From Sulfolobaceae archaeon (lineage in GTDB: Archaea; Thermoproteota; Thermoprotei_A; Sulfolobales; Sulfolobaceae), in contig JAPNVD010000003.1 of NCBI GenBank assembly GCA_026627305.1, positions 124,001 to 188,000 on the forward strand: a stretch of DNA of 64,000 bases, read 5' to 3'. This document shows positions 56,478-64,000 of the stretch, piece by piece. The notes below the pieces were generated by a model. That model made no database searches and was not told where the DNA came from. It saw nothing but the letters and a program-made list of their open reading frames with translations. Each line of letters begins with the position of its first letter. The first letter of the stretch is position 1. A program made the position numbers and the translations under genes.

Positions 56478-56897
56478 TCATGTCTGGACAAGCTCTATTA
56501 AAACACCCATGAATGACTTCGGATGGATAAAAGCAGTTAACCTATTCATAGCCCCAATTCTAGGAGTTTTGTCAATTAATTGATATCCCTCGATTTCCAT
56601 CTTTCTCAGCTCATTCTCTATATTAGTTACTGCAAAGGCGATATGATGAAGTCCCTGTCCCCTCGTCTTTAGGAATTTAGCTATCGTATTATTCATATCA
56701 TCCTTATTTATCGGTTCTAGAAGCTCTATGGACGTCTCATTATATGATTCACCTTTCAAAAACGCTACGTAAATTCCCCTATCCTCAAGGGCCTCTCTAT
56801 AAATAAGCCTCATACCTAAATTATTAACGTAATGTTTTAAGGCTTCATCTATGCTATTTACCGCTATACCTATGTGGTCTAAGCCCTTTACGCTCAT
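56478..56897 (-). CDS. Methylmalonyl-CoA epimerase
   Basis: 139 residues from ATG 56897, chosen because the VOC fold starts GLDHIGIAV, and the in-frame extension to 56987 is hydrophobic junk overlapping mcm. Metal ligands: H9-like HIGIAV, E in SIELLEP, H in LHHIAFAV and the final IELV. It converts S- to R-methylmalonyl-CoA for the mutase. Divergent from the mutase large subunit by 48 bp, so the pair likely shares a promoter region. Confidence 0.9.
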   Translation of the reverse strand: MSVKGLDHIGIAVNSIDEALKHYVNNLGMRLIYREALEDRGIYVAFLKGESYNETSIELLEPINKDDMNNTIAKFLKTRGQGLHHIAFAVTNIENELRKMEIEGYQLIDKTPRIGAMNRLTAFIHPKSFMGVLIELVQT

Positions 56898-56945
56898 ATT
56901 ATGATTTAAAATTTTAATCCCCTTTAATATATTTGGGTAAATGTC

Positions 56946-58622
56946 ATGACCGATATTGAAGATAAGATTAATGATGCATATCAGCAATGGGTTGATAACG
57001 TTTTAAAGAAATGGGTAGAGAAACACCCTCTAAGAAAGAAAAAGTTCCAGACAGCCTCAGGTATAGAGATAAAAGACCTATATACACCCTTAGATGTGCG
57101 TGGAGATTATCTAGAAAAGTTAGGATTTCCAGGGCAATATCCCTTCACTAGGGGTATATATCCGACTATGTATAGAGGTAGGTTGTGGACAATAAGACAA
57201 TATGCTGGTTACGGTTCTGCTGAAAATACAAATGATAGGTTTAAGAAATTATTGCAGGCTGGTCAAACGGGACTAAGCATCGCCTTTGATTTACCCACTC
57301 AATTAGGTTTAGATCCAGATAACGAATTAGCGATATATGAAGTAGGAGCGGTGGGAGTATCCATGTTCCATTGGAGGGAGATGGATTTATTGATGAATGG
57401 TATACCGATCGATAAGATCTCTACGTCAATGACGATAAACGCTACAGCCATAGAGTTATTATCAATGTATATAGTAACAGCAGAGAGTAGGGGTATTCCT
57501 CAAAACGTTTTGGATGGGACTGTTCAAAACGATATCTTAAAGGAGTATATAGCAAGGAAGACATATATTTATCCTCCTGAACCATCGATGAGGTATTCAG
57601 TTGATCTAATAGAGTATGCCTATAAGTACTTACCAAAATGGCATCCTATCAGCATAAGTGGATATCATATAAGGGAAGCTGGTGCTGACGCTGTGCTGGA
57701 AGTTGCTTTTACACTAGCTGATGGTATAGAATACGTTAAGAGAGCTGTGGAGAGGGGAATTCCAGTGGATGATTTTGCAGGTCAACTCTCATTCTTCTTT
57801 GCAGCCTATACTAACATCTTTGAAGAGGTAGCTAAGTTTAGAGCGGCTAGAAGGATGTGGGCTAAGATAATGAAGGAGAGGTTTAACGCTAAGAAGCCTG
57901 AATCTATGATGCTTAAATTTCATACACAAACTGGCGGTGCGGAGTTAACAGCGCAACAACCAGAAATTAATATAATTAGAACTACATTACAGGCTTTAGC
58001 TGCTGTTCTAGGAGGTACTCAAAGCCTTCATGTTAATTCGTTTGATGAAGCTTTAGCCTTACCAACTGAGAAGTCAGCTAAAATAGCTATAAGAGTACAA
58101 CAAATCCTCGCTTACGAGAGTGGTGCTGCTGACGTTATAGATCCTTTAGCTGGATCGTATTATGTGGAATGGCTAACGGACGAAATAGAGGAAAGAGCGT
58201 GGAAGATTATTGATGAAATAGATAAGATGGGCGGTATGGTAAAGGCTATTGAAAGAGGTTATCCACAAGCTAAGATAGCTGAAAGCGCATATAATTTACA
58301 AAAAAGGATTGAGAGTGGAGATTTAGTAAAGGTAGGTGTTAATGCGTTTTATGAACCTGACTGGGTAGGCACCACTGAAATCTTTAGATTAGATCCAGAA
58401 GCTAAGAGGAGAGTCTTAGATAGGTTACAGAAGTATAGAAACGATAGAGACCAACATAAGGTGAAGGAGTCCTTAGATAATTTAAGAAAAGTTGCTGAAA
58501 AGGATACTGTCAATATAGTTCCATATATACTAGACTCTGTAAGGAAAGAAGCTACAATAGGAGAAATAAGTGGTGTGTTAAGAGAAGTCTGGGGAGAATA
58601 CAAAGAATCAACGGCTTTTTGA
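56946..58622 (+). CDS. Methylmalonyl-CoA mutase, large (catalytic) subunit
   Basis: 558 residues, the substrate TIM-barrel domain. RGIYPTMYRGRLWTIRQYAGYGSAENTN, split as RGIYPTMYRGR and WTIRQYAGYG, DLPTQLGLDPDNELA, and SISGYHIREAGADA are typical. The B12-binding domain is absent, as expected in Archaea where it is a separate small protein. It converts R-methylmalonyl-CoA and succinyl-CoA; in autotrophic Sulfolobales this is a step of the 3-hydroxypropionate/4-hydroxybutyrate cycle. ATG 56946. Confidence 0.94.
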   Translation: MTDIEDKINDAYQQWVDNVLKKWVEKHPLRKKKFQTASGIEIKDLYTPLDVRGDYLEKLGFPGQYPFTRGIYPTMYRGRLWTIRQYAGYGSAENTNDRFKKLLQAGQTGLSIAFDLPTQLGLDPDNELAIYEVGAVGVSMFHWREMDLLMNGIPIDKISTSMTINATAIELLSMYIVTAESRGIPQNVLDGTVQNDILKEYIARKTYIYPPEPSMRYSVDLIEYAYKYLPKWHPISISGYHIREAGADAVLEVAFTLADGIEYVKRAVERGIPVDDFAGQLSFFFAAYTNIFEEVAKFRAARRMWAKIMKERFNAKKPESMMLKFHTQTGGAELTAQQPEINIIRTTLQALAAVLGGTQSLHVNSFDEALALPTEKSAKIAIRVQQILAYESGAADVIDPLAGSYYVEWLTDEIEERAWKIIDEIDKMGGMVKAIERGYPQAKIAESAYNLQKRIESGDLVKVGVNAFYEPDWVGTTEIFRLDPEAKRRVLDRLQKYRNDRDQHKVKESLDNLRKVAEKDTVNIVPYILDSVRKEATIGEISGVLREVWGEYKESTAF

Positions 58623-59147
58623 TTTTAATTTATTGTTAAGTTCAAAGAACTTCTCCTTTTTATCTACAGGCGCTTCTGGATTTTCCCTTATTACGTCCCA
58701 TTTATCCCAAGGAAATATTATCCATTTATCGATCGATTTAAAGTAATAATCTGGGAACTTCCTTGACCATGGTTTAACATAGATGGTTGCGGTCTTGATC
58801 AATTCAGGCCCTAGCATCGATATAACGTTTTGACCAGCCTCTAGAGTTTCGCCAGTGTCAGCTACATCATCTATTATAAGGACTTTTTTATTCTCTAAAT
58901 CTTCTGCATATATCGCCTTTATTACAGGCTTTTCCTGATGTTTCTTGACCCCTCTATAGAACTTTATATCTACATACTTAATAACATCGATATCTAAGAG
59001 ATCTGACAATAGCTTTGCTGGTATTACACCTCCAGTAAGTATAGCTACTATGGCATCAGGGATAAAACCGTCTTCTACCATTTTCTTCGCTATTTCATAA
59101 ACTCCATCTTCTATTTCTTCCCATTTTGGAACGTAGAAGTCAGTCAT
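58608..59147 (-). CDS. Purine phosphoribosyltransferase
   Basis: 179 residues from ATG 59147; the in-frame extension upstream lies in the phosphodiesterase gene. The PRPP-binding loop is VLIIDDVADTGET (about 85-97). VAILTGGVIPAKLL and the C-terminal FPWDKWDVIREN are typical of archaeal xanthine/guanine or adenine phosphoribosyltransferases (Gpt/HptA-like). The base preference cannot be set from sequence. Its start overlaps the upstream gene by 8 nt, so the two are co-transcribed. Confidence 0.85.
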   Translation of the reverse strand: MTDFYVPKWEEIEDGVYEIAKKMVEDGFIPDAIVAILTGGVIPAKLLSDLLDIDVIKYVDIKFYRGVKKHQEKPVIKAIYAEDLENKKVLIIDDVADTGETLEAGQNVISMLGPELIKTATIYVKPWSRKFPDYYFKSIDKWIIFPWDKWDVIRENPEAPVDKKEKFFELNNKLKSKSR

Positions 59148-60270
59148 GGATGAACACCATGGGAATCTCCATTTCCTCCTTTGATAGCCCACCGTGATGT
59201 CCTTTAAGTTTTTCTAATTCAGAAGCCTCTTTAAAAACGTAGACATATCCTTTATTGTCTAAAGGAACCGCTATATAGTCAGGTATATAAGGGGAATCCT
59301 TTCCCAGAAGCCTCTTATCTACTATCTCTTGTCTATCATACACTCTTAATTGAGGGTATGTCTCTTCTAGGTACTTCTTTACGTTATACCTAGATCTGAT
59401 AAAAATCGCTCTACTATCACCATAAGGTGGGACTTCAACCATTTCAAGGAGTCTCCTATCGTCATTGAACTTTATCATCTTTTCAACCGTAACTTGTCCA
59501 TGATCTGCAGTTAGGACTGTACTAAACTTGTCCTTGAACTTAACAGCTAAGGATATTAAATCATTGACAATTGTTGTTGCAGCTTCAAGGACTGGTTCCG
59601 TCAATGCTCCATACTTATGTTCTAGGGAATCCACAGCATCAATGTAAAAATAGACGAACTCGTATTTCTCATCCTCTAACACTTTTCTCAAATTATATAT
59701 TCCATCCCAGTAATTAGTATAGGTTCTAGTCTCCTTCATCTTTCCATGTGTAGCAATTGTGAATTCTGTCTGTTCAATACCTTTTGGTATTATCTCAACG
59801 GTATTTTTATCTTTCACATCCTCCAAATAACTCCTCACTTCTGGAAATGCTTTAGAAAAGGATAGACCATCTTTTAATGAATCTCTATCCTGTTCTGATG
59901 GATGAGAATATCTCAGGGAATTAACTAAACTCCCCAAAACCTTAGAGAATGTGATATAGCCTAGGACTCCGTGTTCAGCGGGTGTAAGTGCAGTAAATAG
60001 GGTAGTTATTACAGTTGCTGTTGTCGATGGAAACACTGTATAACCTTTCACAACCTCTACTCCTTTAATCTGCTGTGTCCTGTAAACTTTAGTGAAGAGA
60101 TCATAGCCTAAGCCATCAACTAAAATTAATAAAAACCTTTTACCTTCAATTTCCACATGGTTTTCACAGTTTCTTTTAACACCCAAAAAGTTGGCAATGC
60201 CGCACGCTAGTGAGTAATTATTGTTTTTATCATTATAATTAGGCTCTATAATATTATAATAGCTTTCCAT
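59140..60270 (-). CDS. Alkaline phosphatase-superfamily phosphodiesterase
   Basis: 376 residues. The metal-binding LVDGLGYDL (about 49-57), the nucleophile region VFPSTTATVITTL (Thr, about 79-84), AEHGVLGY, FYIDAVDSLEHKYG and TADHGQVT (about 248) match the type I phosphodiesterase/nucleotide pyrophosphatase family. It is likely cytoplasmic, since no signal peptide is visible. The substrate (nucleotide or phospholipid-derived diester) is unknown. ATG 60270, first gene of a two-gene unit with the phosphoribosyltransferase. Confidence 0.85.
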   Translation of the reverse strand: MESYYNIIEPNYNDKNNNYSLACGIANFLGVKRNCENHVEIEGKRFLLILVDGLGYDLFTKVYRTQQIKGVEVVKGYTVFPSTTATVITTLFTALTPAEHGVLGYITFSKVLGSLVNSLRYSHPSEQDRDSLKDGLSFSKAFPEVRSYLEDVKDKNTVEIIPKGIEQTEFTIATHGKMKETRTYTNYWDGIYNLRKVLEDEKYEFVYFYIDAVDSLEHKYGALTEPVLEAATTIVNDLISLAVKFKDKFSTVLTADHGQVTVEKMIKFNDDRRLLEMVEVPPYGDSRAIFIRSRYNVKKYLEETYPQLRVYDRQEIVDKRLLGKDSPYIPDYIAVPLDNKGYVYVFKEASELEKLKGHHGGLSKEEMEIPMVFIHD

Positions 60271-60385
60271 ATTAGTCTTATTGAAGTCAGGTACTTGAAC
60301 TTTTCTTAATCTTACCTGAGATCGCTAGGGATTTATAATTTTAAAAGCTTAAATATCATAAAGCCAAAATTATTTCTGAAAATTA

Positions 60386-62203
60386 ATGCAATATTTGACT
60401 TCATTTATCATATCTATTGTCGCATCAATATTCATTCTTGGCATTCTAATTTTTATATTTAGAAAGTCCATAAAACAGGATGGCGTTGCTGATAACACTC
60501 CTCAAAAATCGTCTAGGAAGAGGCTTCCATTGCAAGCACAAGCAAATAAAATAAATTGGGATATGATAGGAGGTTATGAGGATGTAAAAAGGGAGATAAG
60601 AGAATACATTGAACTGCCACTGAAAAATAGGGAAATTGCAAAAAAGTACGGTTTGAGATTACCTAAAGGCATTTTATTGTTCGGACCTCCAGGATGTGGA
60701 AAGACTTTAATGATGAAAGCTCTGGCTAGTGAGGCTGGAATTAACTTCATTTATGTAAATATTAGCGATATCATGAGCAAATGGTACGGAGAAAGCGAGA
60801 ACAGACTAAAGGAGCTCTTTAATAATGCAAGAAGGAGTGCCCCATGCATATTGTTCTTTGATGAGATTGATACCATAGGAGTAAAAAGGGAAAGTCACAC
60901 AGGAGACTCCGTGACTCCTAGGTTGCTGTCCTTGATGCTATCTGAGATAGATGGAATAAATAGTGATGATGGAGTAATTATAGTTGGCTCTACTAATGTA
61001 CCTCAGCTGTTAGATAAAGCGTTGTTAAGAGCAGGTAGATTTGACAAGCTTATCTATATAGGACCACCAGACAAAAAGGCAAGAAAGGAGATCCTAGAGA
61101 TACATTGTAGGGGGAAGCCATTAGCTGATGATGTAGATTTTGACAAGTTAGCTGAGATGACTGAAAGATATAGCGGGGCAGATTTAGCTAACTTATGTCA
61201 AGAAGTAAGTAGAAAAGTGGCTATTGAGTCCCTAGAGAAAGGTGCAGAGAGAAAGATAACGATGAATGATTTCTTAGAGATAATTAAGAAATATAGACCT
61301 AGTATATCTCTTCAGATGTTGGAGGAGTTTGAAAAGTTCAGGTTAGATTATGAGAGGAGGACCAGGGGAGATGAGAACGTTACATATTTCATAGATGAGA
61401 ACGTAACTTTAGATGATGTCGGTGGATATTATGAGATAAAGAAGGAGCTTTACGAGACATTGGAGCTTCAATTTAAATATTCTGAGCTAATGGAGAAGAT
61501 GAAGGTAGAGCCGATAAAGGGAATTCTACTCTTTGGACCACCTGGAGTTGGGAAAACAATGTTAGCTAAAGCCCTAGCTAAGACACTTAATGTTAAGTTG
61601 ATCCCATTAAGCGGGGCTGAAGTTTTGTTTAAAGGTCCAGAAAACGCTGTAGCTACCATAAAGGAAGTGTTTAATAGGGCTAGGGAGAATAAACCATCAA
61701 TAATTCTCCTTGATGAGATAGATTCTATAGCCTCTAAGAGAAGTTCTAAAGAGCTATCATCGAAGGTTGTCAATCAACTGCTCACTGAAATGGACGGAAT
61801 TAGAAGTTTGAAAGACGTAGTGGTCCTAGCCACTACAAATAGGTTAAAGGCTGTTGATCCAGCCTTATTGAGGCCTGGAAGGTTTGACCTAATAATCTTC
61901 ATGCCACTTCCGAATAAGGAAGAAAGGCTGGATATATTTAAGAAGTATCTAGGTGTTGAGGAATGTAAAGAGCTTGATTGTGAGAAGTTAGCTGAGATTA
62001 CGGAAGGGTATAGTGGTGCAGATATAGCAGCCATAGTTAGGGATGCTAAAATGCGTGTTTTAAAGGCGATAGTGAAAGGTCAAAGGGATAAAAAGCTGAC
62101 ATATGAGGACTTATTAGAATCTGTTAAAAAAGTAGGGTCTTCAGTTAAAGATCCTTCAAAATATTATAAAGAATATCAGGAGTTGATAAATAAACTTCGC
62201 TAA
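60386..62203 (+). CDS. Membrane-anchored tandem AAA ATPase (Cdc48-like)
   Basis: 605 residues. One transmembrane helix (about 7-26) and a basic linker replace the N-domain of Cdc48/VAT. AAA1 (about 55-300): Walker A GPPGCGKT, Walker B LFFDEID, second-region homology [11 protein letters not shown]2 (about 340-600): Walker A GPPGVGKT, Walker [15 protein letters not shown]. Both ATP sites look intact. It probably unfolds or extracts membrane proteins; the C-terminus continues into [12 protein letters not shown] 60386; overlaps the IMPase gene by 59 bp tail to tail. Confidence 0.88.
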   Translation: MQYLTSFIISIVASIFILGILIFIFRKSIKQDGVADNTPQKSSRKRLPLQAQANKINWDMIGGYEDVKREIREYIELPLKNREIAKKYGLRLPKGILLFGPPGCGKTLMMKALASEAGINFIYVNISDIMSKWYGESENRLKELFNNARRSAPCILFFDEIDTIGVKRESHTGDSVTPRLLSLMLSEIDGINSDDGVIIVGSTNVPQLLDKALLRAGRFDKLIYIGPPDKKARKEILEIHCRGKPLADDVDFDKLAEMTERYSGADLANLCQEVSRKVAIESLEKGAERKITMNDFLEIIKKYRPSISLQMLEEFEKFRLDYERRTRGDENVTYFIDENVTLDDVGGYYEIKKELYETLELQFKYSELMEKMKVEPIKGILLFGPPGVGKTMLAKALAKTLNVKLIPLSGAEVLFKGPENAVATIKEVFNRARENKPSIILLDEIDSIASKRSSKELSSKVVNQLLTEMDGIRSLKDVVVLATTNRLKAVDPALLRPGRFDLIIFMPLPNKEERLDIFKKYLGVEECKELDCEKLAEITEGYSGADIAAIVRDAKMRVLKAIVKGQRDKKLTYEDLLESVKKVGSSVKDPSKYYKEYQELINKLR

Positions 62204-62936
62204 ATTCGCTAACCGTTGTTAGGCTATTTTCTATTGGTCTACCTTTTTCATCTAAAGGAATCATTGATAATCTTTTACAGAAAGATGATGAGGCAGCTAT
62301 ATCTACATTTCTTAACTTCTTCCTAAGATCAGCAAAAAATATCGCGTCTCCTAAACATACTTTTATCATATCTAGTGAAGCACTACCCAAACTTCTTATC
62401 TTTATCTTACCTAGTTTAGCGAGTATTTGTGAGATTTTGTTTATTTGCTCTCTCTCGTAATAGATTATTGCTATATTCGCAGGTTTTTTATTACTCTTCT
62501 CTACTAATTGACCGTTCTTGTATGCACCGTTAAGATCGTAAGAATATATGTTATTGCCGAACACCTCAGCTACAACTCCTAGACTTGAATCGAGAAAGCT
62601 TTGAGTGTTCTTATCGTATAAGGCTATGGATACTGACGACCATGGAATTCCAGCTACATAGTTGGAACTTCCATCTAATGGATCTATTATAGCTATATAA
62701 TCATAGTTTTCTGAAGTTTTTACTGCTCCTGATTCCTCAGATACGAAGAGGAAATTATGGCCTGTAGTCTTTAACAGTTCAAAAATGTAATCCTCAGATC
62801 TCTTATCAGCAACCCTGGTTGTATCTCCATTATGATAGCCAATTATTTGCGTAGATGAAGGGTTCTCCCTTAATTCTCTCAAATATTTAGTCGCTTCTTT
62901 ACCTATCTTCTCTAACTCTTCTCTAACTAACACCAC
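62145..62936 (-). CDS. Inositol monophosphatase/fructose-1,6-bisphosphatase family phosphatase
   Basis: 263 residues. Motifs: VSEESG (about 73), the metal site [15 protein letters not shown] (about 87-101), and the C-terminal segment around DVAASS, here VDIAASS (about 212). Substrates in archaea are inositol-1-phosphate and/or fructose-1,6-bisphosphate. Start GTG 62936; trxB ends 14 nt inside it. Its end runs 59 bp antisense to the AAA ATPase gene. Confidence 0.85.
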   Translation of the reverse strand: MVLVREELEKIGKEATKYLRELRENPSSTQIIGYHNGDTTRVADKRSEDYIFELLKTTGHNFLFVSEESGAVKTSENYDYIAIIDPLDGSSNYVAGIPWSSVSIALYDKNTQSFLDSSLGVVAEVFGNNIYSYDLNGAYKNGQLVEKSNKKPANIAIIYYEREQINKISQILAKLGKIKIRSLGSASLDMIKVCLGDAIFFADLRKKLRNVDIAASSSFCKRLSMIPLDEKGRPIENSLTTVSEFSEVYLSTPDILYNILKDL

Positions 62937-63903
62937 TATTACCTCTCTTCTGATTTAAGTATGTAAATGCGCTATGAGCTGCTACCGCTCCTTGGGCTGC
63001 TGCTGTAATTATTTGTCTAAATCCTAGCCATGTTCCTGTACAGTCTCCTGCGGCAAACACTCCAGGCAGATTTGTCCTTCCCCACTCATCTATCTTGATA
63101 TAACCGTTTTCATCAGTTTCAATACCGTTTACTCTTGCGAAGTCAGTAGGAGGCTCAAATCCTATCTCAATAAATATACCATTTATTGGTATTTCTCTCT
63201 TTTCGCCAGTCTTCAGATTTTCTACTACTACACCTTTAACTAGTTTATCTCCTTTTATTTCCCTAACCACGGAGTTTAGCACAAACTCTACGTTTTGCTT
63301 CTCTTTTACCAATTTGACATAGTATGGTTGAGCTCTGAACTGATCTCTTCTATGAATCAAATAAACTTTAGTAGCGTATCTTGAAAGTATTTCAGCTCCT
63401 TCTAGCGCTGAATTTCCTCCACCAACTACAGCTACTACTCTATTTTTGAACAACGGTGCATCACATACTGAACAATAAGATACTCCTCTACCAGTAAATT
63501 CGTTCTCTCCAGGCACATTCAATTTCCTCCTCTTAGTACCTATTGCAATTATTAGTGTTTCTGCTCTGAATTCCCCTTTCCTTTTAGTCTTAACAACGTA
63601 TTCATCTCCTTGCCTTGTAAATCCTACTACTGTATCCATCAGTACAGGTATACTGTATTTCTCGATATGCTTATTGAAGAGCTTTATCATTTCGGAAGCT
63701 TGAATCCCTATTAGTCCTAAATAGTCGTCAACTTCACCCGCTTCCGTTAGCTGTCCTCCTGGAGTCTCTCCTATCACTAAGGATTTTAGCATGTATCTTC
63801 CTGCATATAGAGCAGCGCTATAAGCTGCTGGACCCAAACCAATTATGATAGTATCGAACTTTTCCCCTGGTTTTATAGATGCAATTCTAGGCAGAAGGCT
63901 CAT
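62923..63903 (-). CDS. trxB: Thioredoxin reductase
   Basis: 326 residues, FAD/NADPH flavoprotein. FAD motif [16 protein letters not shown] (about 22-37), redox centre CSVC (about 147-150, in CSVCDAP), NADPH motif [13 protein letters not shown], and FAAGDCTG for the second FAD contact. It supplies electrons to thioredoxin/protein-disulfide oxidoreductases and indirectly to the peroxiredoxin encoded at 20.5 kb. ATG 63903. Overlaps the IMPase gene by 14 nt, making a two-gene unit. Confidence 0.94.
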   Translation of the reverse strand: MSLLPRIASIKPGEKFDTIIIGLGPAAYSAALYAGRYMLKSLVIGETPGGQLTEAGEVDDYLGLIGIQASEMIKLFNKHIEKYSIPVLMDTVVGFTRQGDEYVVKTKRKGEFRAETLIIAIGTKRRKLNVPGENEFTGRGVSYCSVCDAPLFKNRVVAVVGGGNSALEGAEILSRYATKVYLIHRRDQFRAQPYYVKLVKEKQNVEFVLNSVVREIKGDKLVKGVVVENLKTGEKREIPINGIFIEIGFEPPTDFARVNGIETDENGYIKIDEWGRTNLPGVFAAGDCTGTWLGFRQIITAAAQGAVAAHSAFTYLNQKRGNSGVS

Positions 63904-64000
63904 TTCGGTTTACTATATTGCTTTAAATTCCTTTAAAGTTTTTTAAGTATGAAGATTTAACAGTCAATATTTTCATATTATTTACGATGAAAATATTACT

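Overview
This 64 kb window is a gene-dense, AT-rich stretch of archaeal chromosome, and the organism is almost certainly a member of the Sulfolobales (Thermoproteota/Crenarchaeota). The evidence is archaeal: a RuvBL/TIP49-type ATPase, Fe-S-containing RNA polymerase subunit D, RpoN, L13e and L18e ribosomal proteins, a DnaG primase next to a PolB3 polymerase, Lrs14-like regulators, a branched Entner-Doudoroff glycerate kinase, CutABC-type aldehyde oxidoreductase subunits and TATA boxes about 26 bp before many start codons. From memory, the Idi2 and GGPP synthase proteins differ too much from those of S. solfataricus/S. shibatae and S. acidocaldarius to be those species. A relative such as Acidianus or Sulfurisphaera fits better, but the genus is not resolved. 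No CRISPR array, intact insertion sequence, virus or integron is visible; this is core chromosome with small odd pockets.

Layout. 0-5.5 kb: pyrimidine synthesis, with pyrEF on the minus strand and pyrB-pyrI-pyrK-like-pyrC-pyrD on the plus strand, fired from one overlapping bidirectional promoter. 5.5-9.4 kb: two small unknown proteins, MarC-like membrane protein, Lrp regulator, single zinc-ribbon TFS-like protein, an orphan NuoB and glycerate 2-kinase. 9.4-12.4 kb: DtxR regulator with a winged-helix partner, small unknown genes, MobA with a possibly structured leader, and an 18-codon basic micro-ORF. 12.4-21 kb: diphthamide ligase, an amidohydrolase, two glycosyltransferases, Lrs14-like and AbrB regulators around a palindrome-rich spacer, TatD, a DUF123 nuclease-like protein, the large subunit of a molybdenum hydroxylase and peroxiredoxin. 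21-28.3 kb: tRNA-Ser, 7S SRP RNA, DNA polymerase B3, DnaG, TyrRS, unknowns and an AIR-synthase relative.

28.3-37.4 kb is one long plus-strand operon: rps13-rps4-rps11-rpoD-rpl18e-rpl13-rps9-rpoN-rps2-memo-unknown-idi2-gds-aglH. It joins translation/transcription to isoprenoid and lipid-linked glycan synthesis, closed by a minus-strand tRNA-Pro. 37.5-45.1 kb: glycosyltransferase, TIP49, Nudix hydrolase, a membrane-anchored winged-helix regulator divergent from threonine synthase, a C/D box sRNA, a PfkB kinase and RtcA. 45.2-51.4 kb: SQR-like flavoprotein, L13e, a glutamine-synthetase-like protein and a metal-less amidohydrolase-like protein (both probable pseudoenzymes), Trm5-like methyltransferase, SIS protein and uroporphyrinogen methyltransferase. 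51.4-53.8 kb: medium and small subunits of the molybdenum hydroxylase with a MocA-like cofactor enzyme and a CoxG-like protein. These complement the large subunit about 31 kb away. 53.8-64 kb: GTPBP1-like GTPase with a ZPR1 protein, Hsp20, methylmalonyl-CoA epimerase/mutase, a phosphoribosyltransferase, a phosphodiesterase, a membrane-anchored tandem AAA ATPase, an IMPase-family phosphatase and thioredoxin reductase.

The observations most worth following are: idi2 has no AUG/GUG/UUG codon that would include its conserved N-terminal RK..H segment, suggesting AUA initiation; an unknown protein sits between memo and idi2, in the kinase slot of the mevalonate cluster; there are crossing stems ahead of mobA; a C/D sRNA guide matches the 16S rRNA 530 loop; and PolB3 lacks two of its proofreading carboxylates.
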